Source of the DNA: Aquincola tertiaricarbonis
GTDB lineage: Bacteria > Pseudomonadota > Gammaproteobacteria > Burkholderiales > Burkholderiaceae_C
Direction of reading: 5' to 3'
Length of the DNA: 64,000 nucleotides
Assembly (NCBI RefSeq): GCF_023573145.1
Contig: NZ_CP097635.1
Coordinates: 2,356,001 to 2,420,000, forward strand
A program made the translations under genes and the position numbers. The notes beneath the pieces are model-generated. The model did no database searches. It was not told where the DNA came from and worked only from the letters and a program-made list of their open reading frames with translations. Each line of letters opens with the position of its first letter. The stretch's first letter is position 1. Of this stretch, positions 41,433-50,448 are shown piece by piece.

Positions 41433-43352
41433 TCAGGGGCGTTGCGAGGCGGACGATGTGGCCGCGATCCAGTCGTCGATGCGGGCGGCCAGCACCTGCA
41501 TCGGCAGCGAGCCGGCATCCAGCACCTGGCGGTGGAAGGCCTTGACGTCGAAGCGCGGCCCCAGCGCCTGCTGGGCGCGCAGCCGCAGTTGCTGGATGGT
41601 CATCGCCCCGATCTTGTAGGCCAGCGCCTGGCCGGGTATGGCGATGTAGCGTTCCACTTCGGCCGTGACTTCGCTGCGGCTCATAGCCGAGTGGCTCAGC
41701 ATGTAGTCGATGGCCTGCTCACGCGTCCAGCCGAAGGCATGCAGGCCGGTGTCCACCACCAGCCGCATCGCGCGCAGCATCTCGTCGTTGTAGTGGCCGA
41801 GGCGTTGGTACGGATCGGTGAACAGGCCCAGCTCCGGCCCCAGGCTTTCGGCATACAGCGCCCAGCCCTCGTTGTAGGCGGTGTTGCCGCCATAACGCTG
41901 CTGCTTGGGCAGCGCGGTGTTCTCGGCCGCGAGCGAGCCCTGGTAGTGGTGGCCGGGCACGGCCTCATGCAGGTACAGCGTTTCCATGCCCCAGGTGCGG
42001 CGGCTGGGCAGGTCGTGGGTGTTGAACTGGAAGACGCCCGGCTGTCCCGACTCCAGCGAGCCCGCCGTGTAGCTGGCAGCGGCCGCCGCTTCGGCCTGAT
42101 AGTCGGGCGTGGGGCGGATGGCCAGCGGCGTGCGCGGCATTTCGCCGAACAACCGCGGCATCGCCTGCGCCACGCGCTGCCCGATGGCCGCATAGCCGTC
42201 CGCCAGCGCCTGCGCGCTCGCCGGGGCGAAGCGGGCGTCGGCGCGCAGCTGCTCGAAGAACTGCGGCAGCGTGCCGGCAGAGCCGACCTCGCGCATCACC
42301 GCCTGCATGCCGCCTGTGATGCGCGCCACCTCTGACAGGCCCAGCCGGTGCACGGTGGTGGCGTCCAGCCCGGTGGTGGTGTGGGCGCGGATCAACCAGC
42401 CATAGAAGTCGGCGCCACCCGGTAGCGCCGACAGGCCCACGCTGTCGCGCGCGGCGGGCAGGTAGGTGCCAGCCAGGAAGCGCGACATCTGCGTCAGCGC
42501 CGGCCGCAGCCGGTCTTCCACCAGCTCGGTGGTCTCGCGGGTCAGGCGCTCGCGGTCGCCGGGGCTGAAGCTGGCAGGCATCTGCCGCACCGGGCCGTAG
42601 AAGGGCGAGTCGGTGACGCTTTGCGTGGCCAGCTGGTCGAACTGTGCGATCAGCTTGGCCACCGTCACCTTGGGCTGCACCACGCCGCGGGCGATGCCTT
42701 GCTGCATCTGCGCGGTGGCCAGGCCCAGCCAGGTGATGAAGCCGTCCAGCCGCGACAGGCCGGCCTCGTAGTCGGCCACGGTGCGGTAAGGCGCGGCCGA
42801 CTGGCCGGAGGACAGCTCGGCGATCAGCAGGTGCCAGCCGCCCAGCGGGTCCAACGGCATCAGCGGCCACAGGTGGGCCACCGGCGCTGCGTTTTCTTCC
42901 AAGGCCAGCTGGCGTGACCAGCGGAAGGTGTCGTAGGCCGCGCGGTCGCTGGCGTCCAGCGCCTCCCGCGGCACGGCGTCCAGCAGGTTCAGCTCGGTCT
43001 GCGCGGCCTCACGCTCGGCCACCACCTGCGCGGGCGATCCGGGCTCGCCGAATTGGCCGGCGCGCCGCAGGTCGCCTCGGAAGAGGCCGGCCATCGGGTT
43101 GCGGTCCAGCATCGCCTCGTCGCTGGCGTCCATCAGGGCCCGCAGCTGGCGGCTGGCCTGCTCGGCCAACCGGGCCCGGGCGCCGGGATCGGGCACACCA
43201 TTGGGCATGCCGCCGGTCGCACTGGGCGCGGCTGCGGGCGGCGTGGTGGCCGGGCCGGCGGGCGGTGCCACGCCGGCACAACCCGCCAGCAGCAGGCTGG
43301 CGGCCAGGTGGAGGAGGGCCGGCGCCCGGGTGGGGAAGGTCGGAACTGCCAT
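41433..43352 (-). CDS. DUF885 family lipoprotein metallohydrolase
   Basis: A 639-residue lipoprotein (lipobox LLLAGC after MAVPTFPTRAPALL). DUF885 proteins are gluzincin-like and mostly helical. The zinc motif TLYLHEAVPGHHYQGSLA (HExxxGHH) is at about residue 490, with the downstream Glu in YNEGWALYAESLG, and the C-terminal ARIDDWIAA completes the fold. A Pro/Ala linker (APPAGPATTPPAAAPS) follows the lipid anchor. Likely an outer-membrane or periplasmic peptidase; substrate unknown. Divergent from the BMP-type binding protein gene. Confidence 0.88.
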   Translation of the reverse strand: MAVPTFPTRAPALLHLAASLLLAGCAGVAPPAGPATTPPAAAPSATGGMPNGVPDPGARARLAEQASRQLRALMDASDEAMLDRNPMAGLFRGDLRRAGQFGEPGSPAQVVAEREAAQTELNLLDAVPREALDASDRAAYDTFRWSRQLALEENAAPVAHLWPLMPLDPLGGWHLLIAELSSGQSAAPYRTVADYEAGLSRLDGFITWLGLATAQMQQGIARGVVQPKVTVAKLIAQFDQLATQSVTDSPFYGPVRQMPASFSPGDRERLTRETTELVEDRLRPALTQMSRFLAGTYLPAARDSVGLSALPGGADFYGWLIRAHTTTGLDATTVHRLGLSEVARITGGMQAVMREVGSAGTLPQFFEQLRADARFAPASAQALADGYAAIGQRVAQAMPRLFGEMPRTPLAIRPTPDYQAEAAAAASYTAGSLESGQPGVFQFNTHDLPSRRTWGMETLYLHEAVPGHHYQGSLAAENTALPKQQRYGGNTAYNEGWALYAESLGPELGLFTDPYQRLGHYNDEMLRAMRLVVDTGLHAFGWTREQAIDYMLSHSAMSRSEVTAEVERYIAIPGQALAYKIGAMTIQQLRLRAQQALGPRFDVKAFHRQVLDAGSLPMQVLAARIDDWIAATSSASQRP

Positions 43353-43485
43353 GCCCGCGCTTATACGCCGCGCATGGCCTGCCACCGATGCTTTTGCCAA
43401 CAACCCGAAACACACCCGCAGCCCCGGTCGGCATCGATCGCCGCGCCACAATGGCGGCCAGCATTGCCATCTGCATGGAGTACGC

Positions 43486-44487
43486 ATGTTCCTATCCCGT
43501 CGCCAGGTCATCGCCGCCGCTGTGGCCGCCGGCATGTCCCTGGCGCTTGCCGCCGCACCGGCCGCCGCGCAGTCGCGGCTGAAGGTGGCGGCCGTCTACA
43601 CGGTGCCCGTCGGCCAGCTCTGGGTCGGCCGCATCGACAAGGCCTTGAAGGCCGCTGCCGCGCGCGGCGAGATCGACTACGTGTTCAGTGAGAACGTGGC
43701 CGCCGCCGACTACGAACGGGTGCTGGCCGAGTACGCCGAGCAGGGCCATGCGCTCATCGTCGGCGAAGCCTTCGCGATGGAGGACGAGGCCCGCAAGGTG
43801 GCCCGCAAGTTCCCGAAGACGGCGTTCCTGATGGGCAGCAGCGGCAAGCCGGCCAGGCCCAACTTCGCGGTGTTCGACAACTACATCGTCGAGCCCGCCT
43901 TCCTGACCGGCATGATCGCCGCAGGCATGAGCAAGAGCGGCAAGATCGGCCTGGTGGCCGGCTACCCGGTGGCCGAGACCAACCGGCTGATGAACGCCTT
44001 CATGGCCGGCGCGCGCGACGTCAACCCGAAGGCGCGCTTCCACGTCACCTTCATCGACAGCTGGTTCGACCCGCCCAAGGCCAAGCAGGCCGCCTTCGCG
44101 ATGATCGACCAGGGCGTGGACGTGCTGTACGCCGAGCGCTTCGGCGTCAGCGACGCGGCCAAGGAGCGCAAGGTGCTGGCCATCGGCAACGTGATCAACA
44201 CGCAGGACAAGTACCCCGAGACGGTGGTGGCCTCGGCGCTGTGGAACATGGAGCCGACCATCGACGCCGCGCTGGCGGCGGTCAAGGCCAGGAAGTTCAA
44301 GGCCGAGGACTACGGCCGCTACTCGATGATGAAGGTGGGCGGCGGCGAGCTGGCACCGCTGGGCACCTTCGAGGACAAGGTGCCCGCCGCGCTCAAGGCC
44401 AAGGTGGCTGCGCGCGAGAAGGCGATGCGCGAAGGCAAGTTCAAGGTGCGCATCAACAACGCCGAGCCGCGCGGCAACGCCCGCTGA
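43486..44487 (+). CDS. BMP family (PnrA-like) ABC transporter substrate-binding protein, orphan
   Basis: A 333-residue periplasmic protein of the basic-membrane-protein family that binds purine nucleosides or related compounds. Signal RRQVIAAAVAAGMSLALAAA; body with AAVYTVPVGQLWVGRIDKAL, HALIVGEAFAMEDEARKVAR, FDNYIVEPAFLTGMIAAGMS, IGLVAGYPVAETNRLMNAF and DVLYAERFGVSDAAKE. No ABC ATPase or permease gene is adjacent, so it must work with a transporter encoded elsewhere. Start ATG at 43486. Convergent with the next binding protein. Confidence 0.88.
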   Translation: MFLSRRQVIAAAVAAGMSLALAAAPAAAQSRLKVAAVYTVPVGQLWVGRIDKALKAAAARGEIDYVFSENVAAADYERVLAEYAEQGHALIVGEAFAMEDEARKVARKFPKTAFLMGSSGKPARPNFAVFDNYIVEPAFLTGMIAAGMSKSGKIGLVAGYPVAETNRLMNAFMAGARDVNPKARFHVTFIDSWFDPPKAKQAAFAMIDQGVDVLYAERFGVSDAAKERKVLAIGNVINTQDKYPETVVASALWNMEPTIDAALAAVKARKFKAEDYGRYSMMKVGGGELAPLGTFEDKVPAALKAKVAAREKAMREGKFKVRINNAEPRGNAR

Positions 44488-44512
44488 GCGCGAGCGGCGG
44501 CACGCCGCCGCT

Positions 44513-45520
44513 TCAAGCCGCCGTGCCGGCCGCGCTCCGCAGCAGCGGGCCGAAGCTGGTGTCCCAGAAGGGTGCCACCTCGGCCGGGCCGTCCAGCACG
44601 CCGATCTTGGCGAAGGTGCTGGCCACCTCCTGGTGGCTGGCGATCACCCGCGCATCCACCGGCAGCACCGCGTAGTCGTCGCTGCGGTTGTTGAACAGCT
44701 CGATCAGGTCGCCCACCGGCACCCGCGTTTCGGCCGACTGCGCGCGGGCATAGGCCAGGTAGTTGGCATTGGCCCAGGCATAGGCGCGGCGCAGGCGCAG
44801 CAGGTAGTCGCCCACCGCGGCCCGCCGCAGCGGGTCGGCGATGGTCTTGGGGTTGGCATAGATGGGGAAGTTGCCCGACAGATAGCCCTTGCCGGTCTTC
44901 AGCACCTTGGCGCCGTAGCGGGTGCGGGCCAGCTGGCCGTTGTAGCCGTAGATGGCCCAGGCGTCGAGGTCGCCGCGGTCGAAGGCCGACAGGCCGTCCG
45001 CCGGGCTCAGGTTGGCGGCCTGGATGTCGTTGAAGGACAGGCCTGCCTCGACCAGCTGTTTGTGCAAGAAGTAGTGCGCGGTGGTGCCGCGCACATAGCC
45101 CACGCGGCGGCCCTTGAGGTCCTTGATCGACTCGATGCCGCTGCCCTTGCGCGCTAGCGTCACCTGGTTGTTCAGGTCTTCGCGGATCACCGCGATGAAG
45201 CGCACGTTGGCCTTCTGGCGCGCCGCGAAGGTGGCCGGAATCTCGCTGCCCGAGCCCAGGTCCAGCGCGTCGCCGTTGAGCGCCTCGATGTGCAGCAGTC
45301 CGTTGTTCAGCTCACGCCAGTCGATGGTGTAGGGCGTGTCGGCGATCTGCGCGGCCGCCAGCAATGCACGCCAGTTGCCCTTGTAGGTGCCGATGCGCAG
45401 CGTGACGCCCGCCAGGTCCCGAGGGGAGGGCGCTGCCGCGCCGACCAGGCCCGGCAGGGCCAGCGTGGCGGCACTGCCGATCAGCAGCCGGCGGCGTGTG
45501 AGGGAAGGCCGTGGGGCCAT
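44513..45520 (-). CDS. NitT/TauT (SsuA)-type ABC transporter substrate-binding protein, orphan
   Basis: A 335-residue exported receptor with a twin-arginine-style signal (SLTRRRLLIGSAATLALPG). Motifs: TLRIGTYKGNWRALLAAAQI, LDLGSGSEIPATFAARQKAN, IKDLKGRRVGYVRGTTAHYF and AFDRGDLDAWAIYGYNGQLA, which match sulfonate/taurine-type receptors. The start at 45518-45520 has AGGAG six bases upstream; an ATG eight codons earlier is less well placed. No permease or ATPase gene lies nearby. Ligand unknown; aliphatic sulfonates or aromatic acids are possibilities. Confidence 0.87.
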   Translation of the reverse strand: MAPRPSLTRRRLLIGSAATLALPGLVGAAAPSPRDLAGVTLRIGTYKGNWRALLAAAQIADTPYTIDWRELNNGLLHIEALNGDALDLGSGSEIPATFAARQKANVRFIAVIREDLNNQVTLARKGSGIESIKDLKGRRVGYVRGTTAHYFLHKQLVEAGLSFNDIQAANLSPADGLSAFDRGDLDAWAIYGYNGQLARTRYGAKVLKTGKGYLSGNFPIYANPKTIADPLRRAAVGDYLLRLRRAYAWANANYLAYARAQSAETRVPVGDLIELFNNRSDDYAVLPVDARVIASHQEVASTFAKIGVLDGPAEVAPFWDTSFGPLLRSAAGTAA

Positions 45521-45630
45521 GCGATGCTCCTGGGTGTCTTGCATCGCTGCATGGTAGGAACGGCCCTCGCGCTTGGCGACGCATCATCACGCATAAGCAT
45601 CTTCGGCCGGCGCATGGCAGCGTCCGGCGT

Positions 45631-46065
45631 TCAGGTCGCGGCCGGTGCCAGGCCCAGCGTGGTCAGCAGCTTCAGCATCGCCGGGGCGCACAGCCGGGCC
45701 AGCTCATGGGGCGCGGCCCAGCGCCAGGCGTCCACCTCGGGTGTCATCACGCCGGTGCGGTGGTGCGGGAAGAAGCTGGTGCACACCCGGCCGGCCAGTT
45801 CGCACTGGCTGTCGGGCAGCCAGGTGCGGAACAGGTGCAGGTCCTTCTGCGGCCGATAGGGGTGTCGGCCCAGGTCTTCCAGCGTGTCGGGCTGAAGCAC
45901 CAGGCCGGTTTCCTCCAGCACTTCGCGCAGCGCGGCTTCGCGCGGGCTCTCGCCGGCTTCGGCGCCGCCCTTGGGCAGGTCCCACCAGCGGGTGCCGGTG
46001 GCATGGGCCAGCAGCAGGCGACCTTGCGGGTCGTGGATGGCCACGCCGTAGGAGGTGGTCTTCAC
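45631..46065 (-). CDS. NUDIX hydrolase
   Basis: A 144-residue nucleotide-diphosphate-linked hydrolase. The Nudix box runs from GGAEAGESPREAALREVLEE into TGL, with all catalytic Glu residues. The preceding WWDLPKGG and the end VDAWRWAAPHELARL are typical of Ap4A/ADP-ribose-type Nudix proteins. It starts with GTG (46063-46065) overlapping the stop of the upstream unknown gene (GTGA), so the two are translated together. Substrate cannot be told. Confidence 0.9.
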   Translation of the reverse strand: MKTTSYGVAIHDPQGRLLLAHATGTRWWDLPKGGAEAGESPREAALREVLEETGLVLQPDTLEDLGRHPYRPQKDLHLFRTWLPDSQCELAGRVCTSFFPHHRTGVMTPEVDAWRWAAPHELARLCAPAMLKLLTTLGLAPAAT

Positions 46066-46406
46066 GGCTCCCACAGCCGGTAGCGGGTGGCAAAGGGGTG
46101 CAGCACCTGCTCGTCCCAATGCGTGGCCAGCAGCACGCCCTGCGCGTCGCAGGCGGTCCAGATGTTGTAGGTGAAATAGGGGTCGTCGGCCAGCTGCGGC
46201 GCGAAGGCGTCGCGCAGCAGCCGGGCCAGCGGGCTGGGCGGGTCCAGCCAGTCGTCCCAGGGCTCGCCGTGGGCGTCGGTGTTGAAGTGGGCGCCGTGCC
46301 GGCCCTGCATCGCCAGGTCGAGCACGTCGAGCGCGGGCACGCCCGGGTGTGAGCGCCGCAGCGCACTCGCGGTGGCGATCAGTTGAAGGACGGCGGCATC
46401 GGCCAT
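46062..46406 (-). CDS. Unknown conserved-looking protein coupled to NUDIX gene
   Basis: A 114-residue soluble protein I do not recognise. It is acidic and Trp-rich: GAHFNTDAHGEPWDDWLD, DDPYFTYNIWTACDAQG, THWDEQVLHPFATRYRLWEP. No signal peptide or membrane segment. Its stop overlaps the NUDIX start by 4 nt and it begins 22 nt after the LysR gene stop, so all three may be one transcript. The strict overlap argues for a real gene. Confidence 0.6.
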   Translation of the reverse strand: MADAAVLQLIATASALRRSHPGVPALDVLDLAMQGRHGAHFNTDAHGEPWDDWLDPPSPLARLLRDAFAPQLADDPYFTYNIWTACDAQGVLLATHWDEQVLHPFATRYRLWEP

Positions 46407-46428
46407 GGCCCAGTCTAGCGCCGCTGCC

Positions 46429-47397
46429 TCAGCGGTCCAGCGCCGCCAGCCACGGGTCCACGTCCTGGCCGCCGAAGGCCGACACCAGGTAGTCCAGCAA
46501 CGCGCGGGTGCGCACCGGCACATGCTTGCGCGTGGGGATGCAGGCCCACAGCGTGAGCGAGAACACGCGCCAGCCGGGCAGCACCCGCATCAGCGTGCCT
46601 TCCTTCAGCGCCTGACCGGCGATGAAGGTGGGCAGTGCCGCAATGCCCAGCCCCACCAGCGCGCTGGCGTGCTTGAGGTCGCTGTTGAGCGAACGCAGCG
46701 GCGTCAGCGAGCCGTGGACCTGCACCCGGGCCGGTTCGTCTTCGTCATGGCCGGGCTGCTGCGGCGGCAAGTCCCCGGTCACCGGCTGCAGGCCCAGGCG
46801 CTCATAGGGGTCGTTCATCGGCCGCGACAGCATGCGGTGGCCGACCAGGTCGGCCGGCTGCTGCGGCACGCCATGGCGGGCCAGGTAGGCCGGTGATGCG
46901 CACAGCACCACGTCGCTGCGGGCCAGCCGGCGGGCCACGAAGTCGCCGTCCAGCGGCTCGCCGCTCCACAGCACGGTGATGTCCTGGCTGTCGTCCATCT
47001 CGTCCGACAGGCCGGTGGCGCTGATCTCCACCGTCACCTGCGGGTAGCGCTCATGGAAGCCGGGCAGCACCTGCGCCACCTGGTGCACCGCGAAGGCCGG
47101 CGGGCAGCGCAGCCGCACCACGCCGCGCGGGTCGCGGTGGGCACTGTGGACTTCGGCCTCGGCCGCTTCCACCTCCGCCAGGATGCCGCGGGCGCGCTCC
47201 ACGTAGTGCTCGCCGATCTCGGTGAGCGACAGGTGCCGCGTGGTGCGGTGGATGAGCCGCGTGCCCAGCAGCGCTTCCAGGTCGGCCACCAGGCGGGTGA
47301 CGCCGGCCGGCGCCATGTTGAGGGCCCGTGCGGCCGCGGCGAAGCTGCCTTCGTCGACAACGCGCAGCAGCGTGCGCATGGCTTTGAGTTGATCCAT
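46429..47397 (-). CDS. LysR family transcriptional regulator
   Basis: A 322-residue regulator of the large LysR group that starts MDQLKAMRTLLRVVDEGSFA. The helix-turn-helix is AAAARALNMAPAGVTRLVAD; effector domain about 90-300 with RLRCPPAFAVHQ and LKHASALVGLGIAALPTFIA. A proline/acid-rich insert (PPQQPGHDEDEPA) interrupts the effector domain near residue 220, which is unusual. Divergent from the RIFT-barrel gene with only 29 nt between starts, and possibly its regulator. Confidence 0.9.
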   Translation of the reverse strand: MDQLKAMRTLLRVVDEGSFAAAARALNMAPAGVTRLVADLEALLGTRLIHRTTRHLSLTEIGEHYVERARGILAEVEAAEAEVHSAHRDPRGVVRLRCPPAFAVHQVAQVLPGFHERYPQVTVEISATGLSDEMDDSQDITVLWSGEPLDGDFVARRLARSDVVLCASPAYLARHGVPQQPADLVGHRMLSRPMNDPYERLGLQPVTGDLPPQQPGHDEDEPARVQVHGSLTPLRSLNSDLKHASALVGLGIAALPTFIAGQALKEGTLMRVLPGWRVFSLTLWACIPTRKHVPVRTRALLDYLVSAFGGQDVDPWLAALDR

Positions 47398-47426
47398 GCC
47401 GCCATTGTCGTGTTCTGATCACGGCC

Positions 47427-49667
47427 ATGAGCCGTTCCATCCGCCGCCGCGCCCGCCCGGGCCTGCCCCGTTTTTCGGCGCTGCGCCGTGCCCTGCTGGC
47501 CGCGTTGCCGGCCGCCGCCTGGCCGGCAGGGGCCGGCGCTGCCCAGGCGCCGGCCGCCATCCGTGCCCCTACCGCAAGCCGCCATGACGCCGGCGAATTC
47601 CAGCCCATCAGCACGCTGGCGTTGCGCAGCCCGGCCAGCCGGCGCGCGGCGCCCTTCATGGCGGGCTTCTGCTTTCGCCCCGGCGACGTGCCGGCGGGGC
47701 GCCAGGTGGCGGTGCGGGCCGCCGCTGCGGGCGCCCGCGCGGCCCCGGTGCAGGCCACGGTGAAGAACCGCCACCCCGACGGTTCGGTGGCCTTCGCCAT
47801 CCTGGCCGGCCATGCGGATGTGCAGGCCGGCCGGCCCACGCTGCTGCAGGTGGGCAGCGGCCCGGCAGCGGCCACTGCGCCGCCGCCGTTGACGCTGGCC
47901 GATCTGCAGCGCAGCGGCACCGTGGTCAGCATCCAGGCCGAAGGCTTTGGCACCGCCACCTGGCAAGGCGCCGGCTGGTTGCAGGGCGCCGAACCTTGGA
48001 TCAGCGGGCCGCGCATGTCGTCATGGATCTTCAGCCGGCCCGCCGGCACCGACGCGCACCTGATGCTGCGGCTGGAGCTGTGCCTGTATGCCAACGGTGA
48101 GGTGGAGGTGTTTCCGTACGTGGAGAACGGCTGGCTGATGGTGCCCGGGCCCACGCACAAGCAGGCGCGCTTCGTCGTGCAGCTCAATGGCCGCACCTGC
48201 TTCGACCGTGTGGTGGCCCTGGGCCACCACACGCGCACGCCGCTGATCGACGGTCGTGCGCTGGCCTACTGGACGGTGCCAGAGCCCCGCGTGGCGCCCA
48301 GGCAGGAGCGCCAGCACCTGATCGCCAGCCAGCGCGTGGTGCGCCCCGACCCGACCGCGCACTACGCCAGCTGGACCGGGCCGGCCAACACCAGCTTCCA
48401 GCCGCTGCAGCGCGGGCTGTTCCGCATCGGCATGTATGGCGGCGGCCACTACGAAGGCATTGCGCCGCAGCCCGGCTGGGAGGTGGCTTACCTGGTGTCG
48501 GACGATCCGCTGGCCTATGAATCGATGCTGCGGCAGGGCTGGTCCTGGGGCCGCTACGGCCTCCATTACCGCGACGAGAAGACCGGCCGGCCCATCGCCT
48601 TCTCGGACCATCCGGCCACGCAGATGGCGGCGCCGGCGCAAGGGCCCAGCCACTTCGCCGGGCTGGACACCTTCCACACCCTGCGCTACACGCCAGCGCC
48701 CACCGGCGACATGCCGGCCGGCGAGGACGAGTACGCCATCACCCATTCGCCGGCGCCGCCGTATGGCGCCTACCTGGCCAGCGGCCGCCACTACCTGATG
48801 GAGCAATGCCAGTTCCAGGCCACCGCCAACTACCTGGCCAAGGGCATGTCGCGCGAACGCAGCGATGGGCTGTGCCTGTACTCGGCGCACCAGCTGCGCG
48901 GCATGGCGTGGTTCCTGCGCACGCTGTTCCTGGCCGCGGTGGCCACGCCCGACGACCATCCGCTCAAGCGCGAATTCCAGCGCTCGGTCAAGGTCAACGT
49001 CGACTTCTACTGGCAGCGTGTGGTGGCCCAGCCGAACAACCCTTTCGGCACTGTGCCGCAATGGGGTTCGGGCGTGTCCATCCAGACCTGGCAGCACGAC
49101 TTCCTGGTGGCCAGCTGGGGCCTGGGCCTGGCGGCCGGGGCCGCCGGTGATGCCGTCACCCACACCCGCATGGCACAGGTGTTCCAGTACCTGGCCAAGG
49201 GCACGCTGGGCCGGCTGGGCGGCACCGGCCCGCACGAGTTCCTGTACGTGCACCAGAGCGGCCAGCAGGCCGACCCGCAGGGCCCCGACGGTGATGCGCC
49301 GGTGATCGCGCCTTCACCCGCCGGGGTGGACCCGGCGAAGGTGGACTTCGAGAAGGGCACCGGTCCCTGGTGCCGCGACTGGGGCGAGATCTTCCGCAAT
49401 GCGGTCGGGTTTCCCAACCCGGGCGTGGCCGGTCCGCTGGCCTTCGGCTTCTACCCCGACCCCGGCAGCCTGTGGGCGCAGATGCACCTGGCACTGGACG
49501 AATGCGACCGCCATCAGGCGCCCGGCACCGCCGAGGCGCTGGCCCGGCTGCGGGCCGCGCCCAACTTCGGCGAACTGGGCGCGGCCATCCGCGCGCAGAA
49601 GCTGCTGGCCTGCTGCCGCAGCACGCTGGCGGTGCTGCCGGCGGCCCATCCGCGGGGCGCGGCATGA
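47427..49667 (+). CDS. Secreted RIFT-barrel protein related to PcRGLX/YetA-type rhamnogalacturonan lyases
   Basis: A 746-residue protein with a basic N-terminus and signal (ALLAALPAAAWPAGAGA). Residues ~55-150 match the N-terminal RIFT barrel of PcRGLX/YetA-like proteins: FMAGFCFRPGDVPAGRQ, QATVKNRHPDGSVAFAILAG. A long middle and C-terminal part rich in Trp, His and Tyr (RIGMYGGGHYEGIAPQPGWE, QFQATANYLAKGMSRERSD, QTWQHDFLVASWGLGLAAG) looks like an alpha/alpha-barrel catalytic domain. Polysaccharide lysis is inferred from the N-terminal domain only; similar barrels occur in phage-tail-associated proteins. The next gene overlaps by 4 nt. Confidence 0.65.
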   Translation: MSRSIRRRARPGLPRFSALRRALLAALPAAAWPAGAGAAQAPAAIRAPTASRHDAGEFQPISTLALRSPASRRAAPFMAGFCFRPGDVPAGRQVAVRAAAAGARAAPVQATVKNRHPDGSVAFAILAGHADVQAGRPTLLQVGSGPAAATAPPPLTLADLQRSGTVVSIQAEGFGTATWQGAGWLQGAEPWISGPRMSSWIFSRPAGTDAHLMLRLELCLYANGEVEVFPYVENGWLMVPGPTHKQARFVVQLNGRTCFDRVVALGHHTRTPLIDGRALAYWTVPEPRVAPRQERQHLIASQRVVRPDPTAHYASWTGPANTSFQPLQRGLFRIGMYGGGHYEGIAPQPGWEVAYLVSDDPLAYESMLRQGWSWGRYGLHYRDEKTGRPIAFSDHPATQMAAPAQGPSHFAGLDTFHTLRYTPAPTGDMPAGEDEYAITHSPAPPYGAYLASGRHYLMEQCQFQATANYLAKGMSRERSDGLCLYSAHQLRGMAWFLRTLFLAAVATPDDHPLKREFQRSVKVNVDFYWQRVVAQPNNPFGTVPQWGSGVSIQTWQHDFLVASWGLGLAAGAAGDAVTHTRMAQVFQYLAKGTLGRLGGTGPHEFLYVHQSGQQADPQGPDGDAPVIAPSPAGVDPAKVDFEKGTGPWCRDWGEIFRNAVGFPNPGVAGPLAFGFYPDPGSLWAQMHLALDECDRHQAPGTAEALARLRAAPNFGELGAAIRAQKLLACCRSTLAVLPAAHPRGAA

Positions 49668-50434
49668 ACTGCCGCCTGTGCCACCGGCCGCTGGACGCGC
49701 TGGACCGCCAGCGTGGCTTGACGCTGTGCCGCCGTGCCCCGTGCCAGGGCCGCAACGAGGCGCAGCGCATCGAGACCGAGCGCCGCGCGATGACCGAGGC
49801 CGGCCTGGCCGCGGTGCAGCGCCTGCACCCGGACCATGGCGTGCAGCAGGCGGTGTGGTTGCTGCCCTACGAGGCCACGTTGGTGCCCACCGAGCCTGAA
49901 GAGCGCGAGGCCTTGCGCCAGGCGCTGCTGCGCCGCGTGCAGGAGGCCGGGCTGCAGCCTTCGGCGCCCGACGCCGCCCCTGCGCTGCCCCTGCCAGCGG
50001 CCGCGGACGATGCTGGCGCACGCGCCGGCGGCACGCTGTGCGCCCGGTGCCGCGGCCGCTGCTGCACCGCGGGGCTGGATGAAGATGCCTTCCTGCACGA
50101 CGGTGCCCTGCAGCGCTGGTTGCGCGAACATCCGGGCCAGTTGCCGGCGGAGGCGGTGGAGGCTTACATGGCCGCGTTGCCGGCCGAGCACATGCAGGGC
50201 TCCTGCCTGTTCCATGGTGCTCAGGGTTGCGCACTGCCGCGTGAACGCCGGGGCGATACCTGCAACAGCTTCGGCTGCATGCCCTACCGCACGTTGATGG
50301 ACGCGGTGCAGCAGCAGCCGCCGCAGGGCGTGCTGGTGTTGCGCGCCAAAGGGGGACGCCTGCAATCGGCGTGGGTGGTGTCGCCGGAGGGCGGCGCGCA
50401 GGCGCTGCCGCCCTCCGACTGCCTGCCGGATTGA
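49664..50434 (+). CDS. Cys-rich YkgJ-like (zinc/iron-chelating type) protein
   Basis: A 256-residue soluble protein with two Cys clusters. The N-terminus (MNCRLCHRPLDALDR, C3/C6/C22/C27) resembles a zinc ribbon. The second region follows the YkgJ pattern: LCARCRGRCCTAGLDEDAF, then GSCLFHGAQGCALPRERRG and DTCNSFGCMPYR. YkgJ-type domains are predicted to hold zinc or an iron-sulfur cluster; function is unknown. The ATG overlaps the stop of the RIFT-barrel gene, so the two are translationally coupled, which is unexpected for a secreted lyase and a cytoplasmic metal protein. Confidence 0.72.
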   Translation: MNCRLCHRPLDALDRQRGLTLCRRAPCQGRNEAQRIETERRAMTEAGLAAVQRLHPDHGVQQAVWLLPYEATLVPTEPEEREALRQALLRRVQEAGLQPSAPDAAPALPLPAAADDAGARAGGTLCARCRGRCCTAGLDEDAFLHDGALQRWLREHPGQLPAEAVEAYMAALPAEHMQGSCLFHGAQGCALPRERRGDTCNSFGCMPYRTLMDAVQQQPPQGVLVLRAKGGRLQSAWVVSPEGGAQALPPSDCLPD

Positions 50435-50448
50435 CCGGCGGCCTGGAC

